The notes under the pieces: generated by a model
The model's input: only the letters and a program-made list of their open reading frames with translations
Told to the model about the DNA's origin: nothing
The model's database searches: none
DNA from: an uncultured Brevibacillus sp.
GTDB taxonomy: Bacteria > Bacillota > Bacilli > Brevibacillales > Brevibacillaceae
NCBI GenBank assembly: GCA_946402065.1
Contig: CAMIVR010000025.1
Location: forward strand, 1 to 44,350
DNA length: 44,350 nucleotides
Reading direction: 5' to 3'
Part shown: positions 23,700 to 33,702 of the stretch, one piece after another
Position numbering within the stretch: the first letter of the stretch is position 1
How the letters are laid out: every line of letters begins with the position of its first letter
Program-made: the position numbers and the translations under genes

Positions 23700-24779
23700 A
23701 TGAAAGCGTGGGTCAATATTCTCAAGGAACTGACGGAGGCGTCTGGCGTTCCCGGCCAGGAGCATGAGGTACGGGAATTGATGCGAACGTATTTGCAACC
23801 GCTTACCGAAGAAATGTACACAGACAATCTGGGCAGTATCGTCGGTCGGAAAACAGGGTCGGCAGGCGGGCCAAAAATCATGCTGATGGGTCATCTGGAT
23901 GAGGTCGGGTTTATGGTAACCCGTGTTACGAAGACGGGCTTTGTCTTGTTCCAGACGCTGGGCGGTTGGTTGCCACAGGTGCTCCAGGCCCAACGGGTGA
24001 TGATCAAAACACGCAAAGGGGACATCGTCGGGGTCATCGGCTCGAAGCCGCCACATATCTTGTCGCCTCACGAGCGGGAAAAAGTAACGGATATCCGGGA
24101 CATGTATATCGACATCGGCGCTGTCAGTGAGGAGCAGGCCAAAGAGCTGGGGATTCGCCCGGGTGATCCGATTGTGCCGATTTGCCCGTTTACGGTGATG
24201 GCCAATGAACAGATGTACATGGGAAAAGCGCTCGATAACCGCGGCGGCTGTCTGGCAGCCATTGAAGTCGTGAAAAACCTGCAAGAAACAGCTCACCCAA
24301 ACGTGGTCTTCGCCGGGGCGACTGTCCAGGAGGAGCTTAGGCTGAGCGGGGCGCGGACCAGTACGTCGCTGATAGAACCGGACGTGTTCATCGCCTTGGA
24401 GACTGGGCTGGCGTTGGATACCCCCGGACTGGCTGATATGCCGCACTTGCCGGAAATCAAATGCGGAGGGGGACCAGTGATTCTCCTCTATGACGGCTCG
24501 CTCGTGCCCAATACGAAGTTGCGCGACCTCTTCTTCGATACGGCGGAAGCGGAGGGGATACCGTACCAATACGGAACGGCTCCGGGTGCGGAGACGGACG
24601 CTGGAGCCGCTCATCAATTCGGTGCAGGCGTTCCTTCCATCGCGATCGGCATACCCGCTCGCTATATCCACAGTCACGCCTCAATCCTTCACCACGATGA
24701 CGTAGAGAACATGGTGAAATTGGTTGCGGCCGTCGTCAAAAAACTGGATCAAAAAACTGTGGAATGGCTCAAAGCGTAA
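23700..24779 (+). CDS. M42 family metallo-aminopeptidase
   Basis: Predicted dinuclear-metal aminopeptidase (glutamyl/deblocking aminopeptidase group) forming large cytosolic tetrahedral particles in the family. Metal and catalytic residues appear in GHLDEVGFMV (H65, D67), GKALDNRGGC, VQEELRLSGAR (the general-base glutamates) and the C-terminal YIHSHASILHHDDVENM. The loop QEELRLSGA differs from the commoner QEEVGLRGA. Length 359 aa, ATG after GGAGAGGGCGG. Lying between serine hydrolases and peptide-binding lipoproteins, it likely degrades imported oligopeptides from the N-terminus. Confidence 0.9.
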   Translation: MKAWVNILKELTEASGVPGQEHEVRELMRTYLQPLTEEMYTDNLGSIVGRKTGSAGGPKIMLMGHLDEVGFMVTRVTKTGFVLFQTLGGWLPQVLQAQRVMIKTRKGDIVGVIGSKPPHILSPHEREKVTDIRDMYIDIGAVSEEQAKELGIRPGDPIVPICPFTVMANEQMYMGKALDNRGGCLAAIEVVKNLQETAHPNVVFAGATVQEELRLSGARTSTSLIEPDVFIALETGLALDTPGLADMPHLPEIKCGGGPVILLYDGSLVPNTKLRDLFFDTAEAEGIPYQYGTAPGAETDAGAAHQFGAGVPSIAIGIPARYIHSHASILHHDDVENMVKLVAAVVKKLDQKTVEWLKA

Positions 24780-24824
24780 ATGAGCCGAACCATTCCCGTC
24801 CGAAGCAAATAGGAGGATCACTGG

Positions 24825-26495
24825 ATGACTGGCAAAATCAGCAAGATTTGGATGGCTTATCTGCTGCTTGTCACACTGTCGCTTACCGCAGTCGCGGGCT
24901 GTACGTCTGCGCCGGCCGAGCGGGCTGCTGGCGGTACGGCAGAACAGAATTCTGTCCCGGGGGACAATGCGGATGCGTCTAAGCAGAAAAATGGCGGGAC
25001 GATTACGGTAGCGATGGCAGAAGAGCCTGAGTCATTGGATGCCCACAATACGGTGTCGGTTGCAGGAGAATTTATCGGCGAGTACCTCGGGGCGTCCCTG
25101 CTTTACAGCGACCCGAACACTCAGGAGGTCAAGCCGTATCTGGTGGAAACGTACACGACTTCAAACGACGGCAAGACATGGACGTTTACCTTGCGCAGTG
25201 GGATTACGTTTCATGACGGGACACCGCTTACGGCGCAAATGTACAAAGCGACTTTTGAACGGGCATTGTCGCCGGAATTCGCGCAAAAAGCAGCCGGAGC
25301 AGGACTTGCCCTGATCGAATCGATCTCTGCTCCCGATGACAGAACGCTCGTTCTCAAATTGAAAGAACCGTCTGCTTCGCTGTTAACCACCTTGTGCTTT
25401 GCCGGAGCGACGCAGCCGCTTTCACCCGACGCTGTGAAAAAGTTTGGCAAGCAATACGGAAGAAACCCGGTCGGGGTAGGCCCTTGGAAGTTTGAAAGTT
25501 GGAAAACGGGCGAGTCGATTACCCTGGTGCGAAACGAAGCGTTTCAATGGGCTGATTCATCGGCAAAAAATCAAGGTCCGGTCAGACCCGACAAGCTCGT
25601 GCTCAAATTCATCCCAAGCAGTCAGACGATGCTCGCTGCTCTGGACAGCGGTACCATTGACATTGCCACCAATGTGCCGGCTAAAGCAGTGAAAAAATAC
25701 AGAGACAACGACAAGTACACGGTTTTCGAGCAGCTGCGGAACGGATTAGGTTTTTACATAGAGCTAAACATGCGGCAGTCGATTTTTCAGGATATCAATC
25801 TGCGCAAAGCGTTGAATATGGCCGTCAATAAAAAAGCGATCATTCAAGCGGCACTCCAAGGGGAAGGCGTGATTGCTCATGGACCGCTCCCGGAATCGGT
25901 CTTTGGCTATGATCCTGCGGTTGCGGATTACGCCTACCCGTACAATCCTGAAGCAGCCAGGCAGCTGTTGGAGGCGTCAGGTTGGAAGCTGAATGGACAG
26001 GGGATCAGAGAGAAGGACGGCAAGCCGCTCCGGTTGCAGCTGATGAGCTTGGAGCGGTATTCGCAGGAAGCTCAATTAGTGCAGGGGATGCTGAAAGAGA
26101 TTGGCGTCGAGGTTTCGATCGAAATGCTTGAAGCGGGAGCGCTCCTTGAGAAGGCCGCCAAAGGCGACTTTGAAATGACCGTGATGGGTTCCATCGAACA
26201 AGATCCGGATGCTTTATACGACGATATGCATTCCAGTCAGATCGGCGGCATGAACGACTCCGGCATCGACAATAAACAGCTGGACAGGCTGCTTGAAGCG
26301 GGAAGGTCGACTTTGGACATGGAGCAGAGGAAGAAAGTGTACGCAGACGTTCAGCGGCTGGCCGTTCAGGAGGCATACTGGATTCCGATTTACATCGAGA
26401 AAAAATTTACTGTCGTGAACAATCGGGTACAAGGAGTAAAGCAGCATCCGGTCGGGCAACTTCTTTTTCAGGATAGCTGGGTGAATCAAAAATAG
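24825..26495 (+). CDS. Peptide-type ABC transporter substrate-binding lipoprotein (SBP family 5)
   Basis: Extracellular solute-binding protein of the oligopeptide/nickel class. Lipobox VAGC ends a signal peptide of about 25 residues, so the mature protein is lipid-anchored at C26; a linker follows, then the family opening NGGTITVAMAEEPESLDAHN. Typical later blocks are TFTLRSGITFHDGTPLTA, GRNPVGVGPWKFESWKTGES and NMAVNKKAIIQAALQG. Length 556 aa, ATG after AGGAGG. It is the first of three related binding proteins here, and the most divergent. No permease or ATPase genes are in the window, so it must work with components encoded elsewhere. Confidence 0.92.
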   Translation: MTGKISKIWMAYLLLVTLSLTAVAGCTSAPAERAAGGTAEQNSVPGDNADASKQKNGGTITVAMAEEPESLDAHNTVSVAGEFIGEYLGASLLYSDPNTQEVKPYLVETYTTSNDGKTWTFTLRSGITFHDGTPLTAQMYKATFERALSPEFAQKAAGAGLALIESISAPDDRTLVLKLKEPSASLLTTLCFAGATQPLSPDAVKKFGKQYGRNPVGVGPWKFESWKTGESITLVRNEAFQWADSSAKNQGPVRPDKLVLKFIPSSQTMLAALDSGTIDIATNVPAKAVKKYRDNDKYTVFEQLRNGLGFYIELNMRQSIFQDINLRKALNMAVNKKAIIQAALQGEGVIAHGPLPESVFGYDPAVADYAYPYNPEAARQLLEASGWKLNGQGIREKDGKPLRLQLMSLERYSQEAQLVQGMLKEIGVEVSIEMLEAGALLEKAAKGDFEMTVMGSIEQDPDALYDDMHSSQIGGMNDSGIDNKQLDRLLEAGRSTLDMEQRKKVYADVQRLAVQEAYWIPIYIEKKFTVVNNRVQGVKQHPVGQLLFQDSWVNQK

Positions 26496-26573
26496 TATGA
26501 TGTAGAGCTGCTCAGCGGATGGAAGGAAAAACAGAGACAAAATAATGAGAAGAAACAAATGGGGGTATTTCAG

Positions 26574-28232
26574 ATGAAACGCTGTACCTTGACGTTTTTT
26601 CCTATCGGGATAGCTGCTTTCATGGTGATGATGTTGGCGGCGATTGTAGTTGGCTGCAGTACGCAAAACACTCCGGCTGCAAATGAAGATGGCAATAAGC
26701 AAACGCAAGCACAAGCACAAACACAAACACCGAAAACAGGCGGAACAATCACGGTAGCTTATGAGAGTGAGCCGGAAACATTGGATGTGCATAATTCAAC
26801 AGGCACATCCATCGTGGACATGATCAGCAGCTACCTGGGCGGAGCACTCATTCGGATTGATCCGGCTACAGGCAAAATAGTCCCTTCTCTGGCTGAAAGC
26901 TATAAAACCTCTGCGGATGGCAAAACGTGGACCTTCACCATTCGCCCCGATGTTGTGTTTCATGACGGAACGAAGCTGACGGCAAAGTCATTTAAGGAAA
27001 CGTATGATCGACTGATGAATCCCCAAACCGGCTCAAAGAGCATGCAATTTCTCTTGGATTCCATAAAAAGCATCCAGACGACCGATGAGAAGACGCTTGT
27101 AATTGAACTGAAAGAAGCCGACGTAACGCAAATCCCCAATCTGGCCGATGCCGGTTTTATGCAGCCACTGTCAATGGAGGCCATTGCCAAGTACGGCAAA
27201 GAGTATGGAAGAAATCCCGTGGGCGTAGGTCCGTGGAAATTCCAGAGCTGGAAAACGGGTGAGTCGATCACCATGGTGTGAAATGATGCCTTTCATTGGG
27301 GCGAAACCTTATTTGAAAATCAGGGGCCGCCACGACCCGACAAGCTGGTCATCAAATTTATCCCGGAATCTTATACAAGAGCGAATGCCCTGGAGACCGG
27401 AACAATTGATGTGGCTCGAGTGGATCCCAAAGAAATCAACAGATTCCGCAACAATCCGGATTATGAGGTCATTGAAGAATTGAAATACGGTCTCGGAACC
27501 GGCTTGTTCATGAATTTGCGAAGAGAGCCTTTGCAAGACATACAGGTCAGAAAAGCAATCAACATGGCGATCAATAAAGAGGCCGTCATTAAGGGCGTGC
27601 TGAAGGGAGAAGGGGTCGTTGCCCACACTGCGTTGTCTCCCAGTACGGTTGGTTATGACAAAACCGCGGAAGAGTACGACTACAAATATAATGTTGCCGA
27701 AGCCAAAAAGCTGTTGGATGCAGCCGGTTGGCTGGTCAATGGGCAAGGCGTCAGAGAAAAGAACGGAAAAACCTTGGAATTTACCTTGTTAGTCGGTTCG
27801 CAAAAATCAGAAGCCGAACTGATGCAGTCGATGCTGGGCGAGGTCGGGATAAAACTGAAAATTGTATCAATGGAAGCTGCAGCGATGAGCGCTGCCCAGA
27901 TCAAGGGCGATTATGACCTGACGGTGCTGGGCTATACCTATAACGATCCCCACGCGCTGTTTGTTCTGTTTCATTCCAGTCAGATTGGCGGTTTGAATAT
28001 TTCCGGAGTAAAAGATGCTGAGTTGGATGGGCTCCTGGAAAAGGGGAGAAGCGCGTTTGATCTGGAAGAGAGGAAAAAAATCTACGCCGAAGCGCAAAAA
28101 CACATGAGTGAGCAAGCCTATATCGTGCCCGTTTATATTGACAAAAAATTCACTGTAGTCAATTCCCGCGTGAAGGGAGTAAAAGTGATCGAGTCCGGTA
28201 TTTTCTTTAACGACAGTTGGGTCGACGAATAG
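26574..28232 (+). pseudogene. Peptide-binding lipoprotein gene (SBP family 5) with internal nonsense codon
   Basis: ATG at 26574 starts a lipoprotein (lipobox VVGC) closely related to the intact gene at 29941. The frame stops at TGA 27279-27281, after GESITMV. Past this codon the same frame continues without a break to 28232 with matching sequence (NDAFHWGETLFENQGPPRPDKLVIKF and so on). The intact paralogues have CGA or CGA-like arginine here (LVRNEAFHWG), so a single C-to-T change made the stop. Restored length is 552 aa. As it stands only an N-terminal half would be made. Downstream sequence shows no other decay, so the mutation is recent, or a base-calling error. Confidence 0.9.
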
Positions 28233-28376
28233 GGATCGTATGTGCCAGGCAAAGCTGAAAACTGGCTCCGATTTGTTTCCGGCTTACCTTCATTATATTG
28301 GGGGAAAATTTGAAATAGTATGACTTGAAAAAAGCGTAGAAGCAAAAATGAAATTGCTGGGGAGGCATAGCACGTC

Positions 28377-29846
28377 ATGAGAATTGCGATCGGTGAAGTG
28401 ATGCATGAGACGAACACCTTTTCGAGCGTCAAGACGACCCTGGAGCTGTTCAAGTTTTGGCAATGGCAAAAAGGGGAAGAAATCCTAACTACTCACAGGG
28501 GCGTGCGAGATTTTTTGGGCGGCATGATCGACCGTGCAGAAGCGTTGGGGATTGAGGTAGTGCCCACGTTCGCTGCCGGAGCTGAACCGTCCGCAGAGAT
28601 TGACAGGGATGCTTATGAAGCGATCAAGAGCGAACTCGCGGCAGGCATTAAAGCTGCCGGACCGTTAGATGCGTTTTGCCTGTCCCTGCATGGAGCGGGT
28701 GTTGTCGAAGGCATCGACGACCTGGAAGGCGATCTGCTGCAATACGTTCGCAGCCTGATCGGGTACGAGCTGCCGCTGATCGTCACACTTGATTTACACG
28801 GCAATCTGACTGAAAAGATGGCGACCGAGGCAAATGTATTGCTCGGCGTTCACCTGTATCCGCATACCGATGCCTACGAACGGGGAGAGGAAGCGGTGGA
28901 CATCGCCCGGCGGATGGTGCAGGACGGGCTGCGTCCGGCCATGCATCTGACCAAGCTGCCGCTGATGATCACCACGTCGACGACCAATCTCTCTCCGGCC
29001 AAAGATATCAATGCCCTTTGCTGGGAGTGGGAAAAGCACCCCGGCGTGATTGACTGCGCGTTCTTCCACGCGTTCCCCTATACGGACATTCCCGAGGTTG
29101 GCGTGTCCGTCGTGGCCGTAACGAATGGCGACAAAGCGCTGGCCAAGCAAGTCGCCGACGATGTCGCCAATCAGATCTGGGCCAGGCGTGAAGAATTCAA
29201 ACCACTGGCGATTTCCCCTGCGGAGGGCATTCGGCAGGCACTTGCGGCAGAAGGCCAACCGATCGTCATCAACGAGACATCCGATAATCCGGGCGGCGGT
29301 ACACCAGGAGACGGCACGTATCTGCTGCGGGCAATGCTGGAAGCCAATGTGCAGAATGCCTGCTTCGGCTTCATCTGCGATCCGGAGGTGGCGCAAATCG
29401 CTCACGATGCGGGCGTGGGGGCGACCATCAGCGTGAAGCTGGGCGGCAAAGTGGACCGGCTGCACGGCGAACCGATTGAGTTGATCGCCTACGTCAAAGC
29501 GCTGACAGACGGCCGGTTTACCATCTCCTCACCGGTAGCGAAGGGAATGCAGGTCAATCTCGGCAAATCGGCACGCTTGCAGGTCGGCGGCATCGACATT
29601 CTCGTCTGTTCCGTCAGCATACAAGTCTTTGATGAACAAATTTACTTGCTGCATGGCATCGACGTCACCACCTGCAAAATCGTCGCGCTGAAGTCGAGCC
29701 AGCACTTCCGGGCGGCTTTTGAGCCGATCAGCAAGCAAATCATCACCGTCGACTCGCCGGGATTGACGACATTGCAGTTCTCCTTTTTTGATTACAAACG
29801 GCTGACCCGACCGATTTATCCACTGGATGAGGCTTCGTTCCGGTAA
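28377..29846 (+). CDS. M81 family metallopeptidase (MlrC/microcystinase C-like)
   Basis: Predicted cytosolic zinc peptidase; MlrC acts on linear microcystin fragments in sphingomonads, but most homologues are uncharacterised and lie near peptide transporters. Signature blocks are GEVMHETNTFSS at the N-terminus, LHGAGVVEGIDDLEGD, TLDLHGNLTEKM, GVHLYPHTDAYERGEEA and the C-terminal DNPGGGTPGDGTYLLRAML. Histidines and aspartates in these blocks are the likely metal ligands. Length 489 aa, ATG at 28377 after GGGGAGG (11-nt spacing). It lies between two near-identical binding-protein genes, which suggests that peptide uptake and cleavage are functionally linked. Confidence 0.9.
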   Translation: MRIAIGEVMHETNTFSSVKTTLELFKFWQWQKGEEILTTHRGVRDFLGGMIDRAEALGIEVVPTFAAGAEPSAEIDRDAYEAIKSELAAGIKAAGPLDAFCLSLHGAGVVEGIDDLEGDLLQYVRSLIGYELPLIVTLDLHGNLTEKMATEANVLLGVHLYPHTDAYERGEEAVDIARRMVQDGLRPAMHLTKLPLMITTSTTNLSPAKDINALCWEWEKHPGVIDCAFFHAFPYTDIPEVGVSVVAVTNGDKALAKQVADDVANQIWARREEFKPLAISPAEGIRQALAAEGQPIVINETSDNPGGGTPGDGTYLLRAMLEANVQNACFGFICDPEVAQIAHDAGVGATISVKLGGKVDRLHGEPIELIAYVKALTDGRFTISSPVAKGMQVNLGKSARLQVGGIDILVCSVSIQVFDEQIYLLHGIDVTTCKIVALKSSQHFRAAFEPISKQIITVDSPGLTTLQFSFFDYKRLTRPIYPLDEASFR

Positions 29847-29940
29847 TCGGCCATCAGACAGGTCAGCATAAATAAGGCAGCGTTGCAGGGAGCTTGGAAT
29901 TTGTAACCAAACGTGATTTTGAACATGGAGGGGGATTATC

Positions 29941-31587
29941 GTGAAGCGTTACAGACTGAAGTTTTTCCCAATCGGTACCGTTGCTCTCGCAGCGGCTATT
30001 TTGGTGACGGGCGCAGTTGGCTGCAGTCCGCAAACCAAACCACCCAGCACAGCGGGGGAGGCAGGACAAACAGAGAAGCCAACCCCAAAACAGGGCGGAA
30101 CAATTACGCTGGCTTTTGCAAATGAGCCGGAAACACTGGATGTACATCAGTCAACAGGTACGAATGTCGTGGATTACATCAGCAGCTATATGGGAGGGGC
30201 ACTCATTCGAATTGATCCCGCTACAGGCAAAATCCTCCCTTCTCTGGCGGAAAGCTACAAGATGTCCGAGGATGGAAAAACGTGGACGTTTACCATTCGC
30301 TCCGACGCGGCGTTTCATGACGGAACGAAGCTGACCGCGAAGTCGTTTAAGGAAACGTTTGATCGTCTGCTGAATCCGCAAACGGGATCGAAGAGCATGC
30401 AATTTCTGTTGGAATCGGTCGAAAGCATTCAGGCACTTGACGAGCGTACATTGGTGATTCAGCTGAAAGAGCCGGACGTCACCCAAATCCCCAATTTCGC
30501 CGACGCTGGCTTTTTACAGCCGCTGTCAATGGAGGCAATCGCCAAAGCTGGCAAAGGCTACGGCAGAAATCCTGTCGGGGTAGGTCCCTGGAAATTCCAG
30601 AGCTGGAAGACGGGAGAGTCGATTACGCTGGTGCGAAATGAGGCTTTTCATTGGGGCGATACGTTCTTTGAAAATCAGGGCCCGCCTCGAGCGGACAAAC
30701 TCGTCATCAAATTTATACCGGAAGTCAATACAAGAGCGAATGCTCTGGAAACGGGGACCATTGATATCGCGGAAGTAGATGGCAAAGAAGTCAAGCGATT
30801 TCGCAATAACCCGAAATTCGAGGTAATCGAAGAACTGAATTACGGTCTTGGCACTGGCTTGCTGATGAATCTGAAAAAAGAGCCGTTCCAGGATTTACGG
30901 GTCAGACAAGCAATCAACATGGCAATCAATAAAGAAGCAATGGTTAAGGCTGTGCTGCAGGGGGAAGGGGAAGTTGCCCACAGCGCTTTGTCTCCGAATA
31001 TCATCGGCTACGACAAGGCTGCGGAAACGTATGACTATACATACAATCCCGATGAAGCCAAGAAGCTGCTGGATGCTGCCGGGTGGCTGGTAAACGGACA
31101 AGGTGTGAGAGAAAAGAACGGTAAAACACTGGAGGTTTCCTTTTTAACAGGCCCGAAAAAATCTGAAGCGGAGCTGCTGCAGTCGATGCTGAAGGAGGTC
31201 GGGATCAAGGTGACCATCAATCAGATGGAATCAGCGGCGATGAGCATGGCGCAAACAAAAGGCGAATTTGACCTTTCCTTGCTCGGCTATACGTACAATG
31301 ATCCACATGCCTTGTACGTGCTGTTTCACTCCAGCCAGATTGGCGGAATGAATATGTCCGCAGTTAGCGACGGCAAACTGGATGGGCTCCTGGAAAAAGG
31401 GCGGCGTACGTTTGATCTGGAAGAGCGGAAGAAAATTTACGCCGAAGCGCAAAAGCTGATGAGCGAGCAGGCGTATATGGTGCCGATTTATAACGACAAA
31501 CACTTTTATGTGGTGAATTCCCGGGTAAAAGGGGTAAAAGTCATCGAGTCCGGAATTTACTTGAACGACAGTTGGGTGAACGAATGA
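29941..31587 (+). CDS. Peptide-type ABC transporter substrate-binding lipoprotein (SBP family 5), intact copy
   Basis: Extracellular oligopeptide-class binding protein. GTG at 29941 follows GGAGGGGG. The lipobox AVGC anchors it through the cysteine near residue 28; a proline/threonine-rich linker leads into GGTITLAFANEPETLDVHQ. It shares almost all blocks with the broken gene at 26574 (for example GSKSMQFLLESVESI and GRNPVGVGPWKFQSWKTGES) and has an arginine codon where that gene has a stop. Length 548 aa. It closes the peptide-utilisation group and is followed by a terminator. It can probably cover for the damaged copy. Confidence 0.92.
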   Translation: MKRYRLKFFPIGTVALAAAILVTGAVGCSPQTKPPSTAGEAGQTEKPTPKQGGTITLAFANEPETLDVHQSTGTNVVDYISSYMGGALIRIDPATGKILPSLAESYKMSEDGKTWTFTIRSDAAFHDGTKLTAKSFKETFDRLLNPQTGSKSMQFLLESVESIQALDERTLVIQLKEPDVTQIPNFADAGFLQPLSMEAIAKAGKGYGRNPVGVGPWKFQSWKTGESITLVRNEAFHWGDTFFENQGPPRADKLVIKFIPEVNTRANALETGTIDIAEVDGKEVKRFRNNPKFEVIEELNYGLGTGLLMNLKKEPFQDLRVRQAINMAINKEAMVKAVLQGEGEVAHSALSPNIIGYDKAAETYDYTYNPDEAKKLLDAAGWLVNGQGVREKNGKTLEVSFLTGPKKSEAELLQSMLKEVGIKVTINQMESAAMSMAQTKGEFDLSLLGYTYNDPHALYVLFHSSQIGGMNMSAVSDGKLDGLLEKGRRTFDLEERKKIYAEAQKLMSEQAYMVPIYNDKHFYVVNSRVKGVKVIESGIYLNDSWVNE

Positions 31588-31629
31588 TCAGCGTGTAAAG
31601 CGTGACTTAATACTGTACTTGTACCATTT

Positions 31630-31660
31630 CCCTGCTCAATCACTTGAGTAGGGGTTTTTA
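31630..31660 (+). terminator. Intrinsic terminator ending the peptide-utilisation group
   Basis: CCCTGCTCAA (31630-31639) pairs with TTGAGTAGGG (31644-31653) with one mismatch and a 4-nt loop, followed by GTTTTTATTTT. Confidence 0.85.
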
Positions 31661-31681
31661 TTTTGCTTTTCCAGACAAAAA

Positions 31682-31712
31682 AACAGACCCTATGATAAGA
31701 GTCTGTTTTTTC
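31682..31712 (-). terminator. Terminator of the cold-shock gene
   Basis: AACAGAC (31682-31688) pairs with GTCTGTT (31701-31707); seven A on the left give the minus strand a long T-run, and the right side also carries T. It can act in both directions. Confidence 0.8.
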
Positions 31713-31721
31713 ATGACGCTA

Positions 31722-31922
31722 TTAAACTTTTTGAACGTTAGTAGCTTGTGGTCCACGTTGGCCTTTTTCTACATCAAAAGTAACTTTTTGACCTTCGTCA
31801 AGCGATTTGAAACCGTCGCCTTGAATAGCCGAGAAATGTACGAATACATCTTCTTGGCCTTCACGTTCGATAAATCCAAAACCTTTTTCTGCGTTAAACC
31901 ATTTTACTGTGCCTTGTTCCAT
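31722..31922 (-). CDS. Cold-shock protein, CspA/CspB family
   Basis: A 66-aa RNA/ssDNA-binding beta barrel. Both nucleic-acid motifs are intact: RNP1 KGFGFI and RNP2 VFVHFS, within the usual [15 protein letters not shown] opening. ATG at 31922 follows AAGGAGG; the longer open frame upstream is the untranslated leader. That leader (31923 to about 32060) is long and AT-rich, as is common for cold-shock mRNAs, although I do not see a clear promoter in it. Single-gene unit with its own terminator. Confidence 0.96.
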   Translation of the reverse strand: MEQGTVKWFNAEKGFGFIEREGQEDVFVHFSAIQGDGFKSLDEGQKVTFDVEKGQRGPQATNVQKV

Positions 31923-32091
31923 TGTTGTTGCCTCCTTGTGTGCTAAACACACATATGTTACTATCCTTGCTCTCAGGATCATCAAGACGATAATGTTAAC
32001 CTATGCTATCCTTTACTCCGAACAAAAATAATTCTCTTACAGCATAACAGGAAATTGAACGAAAAGCAATGTATTATCGATGGTAGTCGAA

Positions 32092-33423
32092 TTACCAGCC
32101 TGCGTACTGCCTGACTTTCTCCATATCGATGCGGTTTTCCCGTAGGTCCGTGAATGCCTGATCCAGAATCGACACGGCCAAATCGATCTCTTCTTTTGAA
32201 ATGGTCAACGGCGGGGTAATTTCCAGCACATTGCTGCGCGTGCCGACGTAGAACAGCAAGAGTCCCAGTTCGTAGCAGCGGTAGCAGATGGCTGCCGTTT
32301 TCTCGGCAGCCGGTGTTTTGTGCTCGCGATCCTCAACGAGTTCATCCCCGACCGCCAACCCTCGACCGCGCACGTCGCCGATCCACTCATGCTTTTCCTT
32401 CAATTGGTCGAGCATTTCGCGAAAGTATTTGCCGTTTTCGCGGGCATTCTCGATCAGCCGTTCCTGCTCGATGATCGCAATGTTCTCCAATGCGGCACAA
32501 GCAGACAATGGGTTGCCGCTGGCCGTGTAGAGGTGTGTGCCAATTCCGACGTCGAGCAGTTCCTGTCTGGCTACGACGGCGCTGGCCGGCAGTCCGCCAC
32601 CCAAGGATTTGCCCAGGACGACGGCATCAGGTACGACACCGAAATGATCGAACGAGAACCATCTGCCTGTCCGGCCCATTCCGACCTTCACTTCATCGAA
32701 AATCAGGGCAATGTCGTAGCGCCGACAAAGCTTCTCCAATGCCGGCAAAAAATCGTCGGGCGGGACGATGACGCCGCCGTCGCTCTGAATGCCTTCGAGG
32801 ATGATGGCTGCCGTATCGTCAGGCGGACAAACGGTCGTAAATACTTCATTTTCTACATAAGACAGCAGCTGCGATGTCAGTGCCTGAGTCTCGCCAAACG
32901 GCGGGCGATAGGGATTAGGGTAAGGGATTTTGGTTACATTGCCGCTGCCGATGAATTTGGCCTGGGCGGGATGACCGGAGAGGGAGAGTGCGCCCATCGT
33001 CTGGCCGTGGTACGAGCCCATGAAGGAGATCATCCGGGATTTTTTCCGTGCCAGCGGTATGAGCTTGGCAATACAGTCGTTCGCATCCGATCCGGAGTGA
33101 CCAAACCAGACTTTCTTGTCAAATGCTCCCGGTGTTATCTCCAGCAGTTTTTTTGCCAAAGCGAGCATGTTTTTTTCCGGAACCGTCAGTTGCGAGGTAA
33201 AGGAAAGCTGCTCGTATTGGACTTGCAGCTTTCTGGCGATACGCGGATGGCCGTACCCGATATTCGCCACTGCCCAGCCGGCGGACAAATCGAGAAAGAC
33301 ATGGCCTTGCTCGTCCGTAACCCTCGTTCCTTTGGCTGCCGCTACAGTAATCGGGAAAAAGCGTATTTTCATCGCTGTGGAAATCATTTGCTCATCTGCC
33401 GTGAGTAACTGATCCTGACGCAT
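32092..33423 (-). CDS. Class III PLP-dependent aminotransferase
   Basis: Cytosolic omega-aminotransferase of the 4-aminobutyrate/acetylornithine/putrescine group. K272 in VVLGKSLGGGLPAS is the PLP lysine; LIFDEVKVGMGRTGRW holds the cofactor-binding aspartate, and FLDLSAGWAVANIGYGHPRIA is the typical opening. ATG at 33423 follows AAGAAGGGAG and gives 443 aa; an in-frame extension to 33507 has no site. It is divergent from the sigma-54-driven amidohydrolase gene, so it probably belongs to the same amine-nitrogen pathway, removing the amino group from an omega-amino acid such as GABA. The exact substrate is not readable. Confidence 0.9.
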   Translation of the reverse strand: MRQDQLLTADEQMISTAMKIRFFPITVAAAKGTRVTDEQGHVFLDLSAGWAVANIGYGHPRIARKLQVQYEQLSFTSQLTVPEKNMLALAKKLLEITPGAFDKKVWFGHSGSDANDCIAKLIPLARKKSRMISFMGSYHGQTMGALSLSGHPAQAKFIGSGNVTKIPYPNPYRPPFGETQALTSQLLSYVENEVFTTVCPPDDTAAIILEGIQSDGGVIVPPDDFLPALEKLCRRYDIALIFDEVKVGMGRTGRWFSFDHFGVVPDAVVLGKSLGGGLPASAVVARQELLDVGIGTHLYTASGNPLSACAALENIAIIEQERLIENARENGKYFREMLDQLKEKHEWIGDVRGRGLAVGDELVEDREHKTPAAEKTAAICYRCYELGLLLFYVGTRSNVLEITPPLTISKEEIDLAVSILDQAFTDLRENRIDMEKVRQYAGW

Positions 33424-33527
33424 CAAATCGCTCCCTTCTTCGGATACGAAAGCTTGTTTAAGGTACCCGGTGTTGAATGTTGACAAAATATTCGAAAAAT
33501 AATCCACGTTGGTTTCAGTTTAAAAGG

Positions 33528-33544
33528 TGATAATCCTATTATCA
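33528..33544. promoter_or_regulatory. Dyad, candidate activator site
   Basis: TGATAAT-CCT-ATTATCA is a perfect 7-bp dyad about 160 nt upstream of the sigma-54 promoter, a usual distance for an enhancer-binding protein. Assignment is positional only; the region is AT-rich, where such dyads arise by chance. Confidence 0.35.
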
Positions 33545-33586
33545 ATCAAAATATAAAGAAAAATTATTGTCGCAAACTATTTTTCT

Positions 33587-33615
33587 TTGACAAAATTTTT
33601 TCGGTTCGGTGTAGT
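33587..33615 (+). promoter_or_regulatory. Possible sigma-A promoter upstream of the amidohydrolase
   Basis: A perfect TTGACA (33587-33592), a 17-nt spacer and TGTAGT (33610-33615). It would give a second, longer transcript of the amidohydrolase gene. Confidence 0.45.
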
Positions 33616-33702
33616 TCAATCAAAACAGAAATATTGACTGATAGTTCAGAAATAACCAAAAAATAGCGCATTTCCGAAAGTGAACCCAGGTGACTCAAGG
33701 GT

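Noticed and set aside
32320..33408. 362-codon plus-strand frame across the aminotransferase gene
   Set aside because: Antisense shadow; the minus-strand aminotransferase has all catalytic motifs.
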